A DNA stretch of 64,000 nt from Doris montereyensis (Eukaryota > Mollusca > Gastropoda > Nudibranchia > Dorididae). The position numbers and the translations under genes were made by a program. The notes beneath the pieces were generated by a model. It did not search any database. It was not told where the DNA came from and worked only from the letters and a program-made list of their open reading frames with translations. Positions 56,733 through 64,000 of this stretch are shown one piece after another. The stretch lies in the NCBI GenBank assembly GCA_037039925.1, contig JAXRKP010000106.1:301001-365000 (forward strand). The letters are read 5' to 3'. Each line of letters opens with the position of its first letter. The first letter of the stretch is position 1.

Positions 56733-56738
56733 TTTATT
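56733..56738 (-). terminator. Polyadenylation signal of the VWA gene
   Basis: AATAAA on the minus strand about 155 nt after the stop codon of the VWA terminal exon. Confidence 0.6.
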
Positions 56739-56892
56739 ATGTTCGTTCAATCATAAAACATCCATATTATTATACGTCTGATACTACGACGTAGTTACCC
56801 CATGTGTCTGGAGGAAAAGTGAATACATGTAGGTCTATGTCTCTCCACTATGCCTCTGGTGGAAGTACCATGTACCGAAGGCAGCAGGTTTC

Positions 56893-63691
<6,799 letters not shown>

Positions 63692-63911
63692 CTGTGATGT
63701 GAATAGCCTTGACAACGATAAGGAATGACACAGTATAGGGCATTTTGGCTGAATAAATGAGATACGACGATGATATTGTCACCTCTTAATATGCATATTA
63801 TATGACTAATAAGAGGAAGAAGAAGACAGCCCAATGAGCCTTGTTTACAATTGGAAGTTCTTTGACTTTTTCTTTAAACGCGTACATACCGTACACCCTT
63901 GTATACACAGG

Positions 63912-63946
<35 letters not shown>

Positions 63947-63959
63947 ACCCACGCACGAA

Positions 63960-64000
<41 letters not shown>
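63912..64000. repeat. (CA)n and (CT)n microsatellite
   Basis: CA from 63,914 to 63,943, CT from 63,960 to 63,978, CA to the window end. Confidence 0.95.

Overview
The window is animal nuclear DNA. Genes are split into short exons by GT-AG introns, tRNA-headed SINEs and broken LINE and DNA transposons are abundant, and microsatellites are very long, chiefly (GA)n. Protein matches are to conserved metazoan families. The repeat style suggests a lophotrochozoan, probably a mollusc; that is inference, because no gene here is lineage-diagnostic.

Three genes can be reconstructed. (1) A ZC2HC1A/FAM164-type gene with two C2HC zinc fingers lies on the minus strand from 31,536 down to 5,697 and beyond. 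Seven coding exons are seen: a 13-nt first coding exon, then a roughly 16 kb intron, then six more; its 3' end is not found. (2) MTMR9, a catalytically dead myotubularin, lies on the plus strand from 32,950 to 50,331 in 13 coding exons and appears complete. The two genes are divergent, with start codons about 1.4 kb apart and ETS-like and YY1-like motifs on the ZC2HC1 side. (3) The last three exons of a von Willebrand factor A domain gene lie on the minus strand at 63,691-56,893; its 5' part is off the right edge.

From left to right: a dispersed element copy (1-545); an 18-bp satellite (820-3,660); a degenerate duplicated block running into (GA)n (3.7-5.5 kb); ZC2HC1 3' exons around a 29-bp minisatellite; an RTE-like LINE interrupted by an L2/CR1-like LINE (10-13.9 kb); ZC2HC1 exons 2-3 among SINEs (14-15.6 kb); a Tc1-like transposon carrying two SINEs (17-18.5 kb); a 27-bp minisatellite (21.2-22.9 kb); mostly featureless intron with GA tracts (24-29 kb); a TTAA-flanked element (30-31.1 kb); the divergent promoter region; MTMR9, whose introns hold piggyBac-like and Tigger-like remnants, minisatellites and a repeated ~140-bp module; and the VWA gene among mariner, LINE and SINE fragments.

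Several strongly conserved exons of MTMR9 and ZC2HC1 read correctly only if single bases are added or removed, mostly in homopolymers. I read this as consensus indels in the assembly rather than dead genes. It also means no open frame in the window can be taken at face value.
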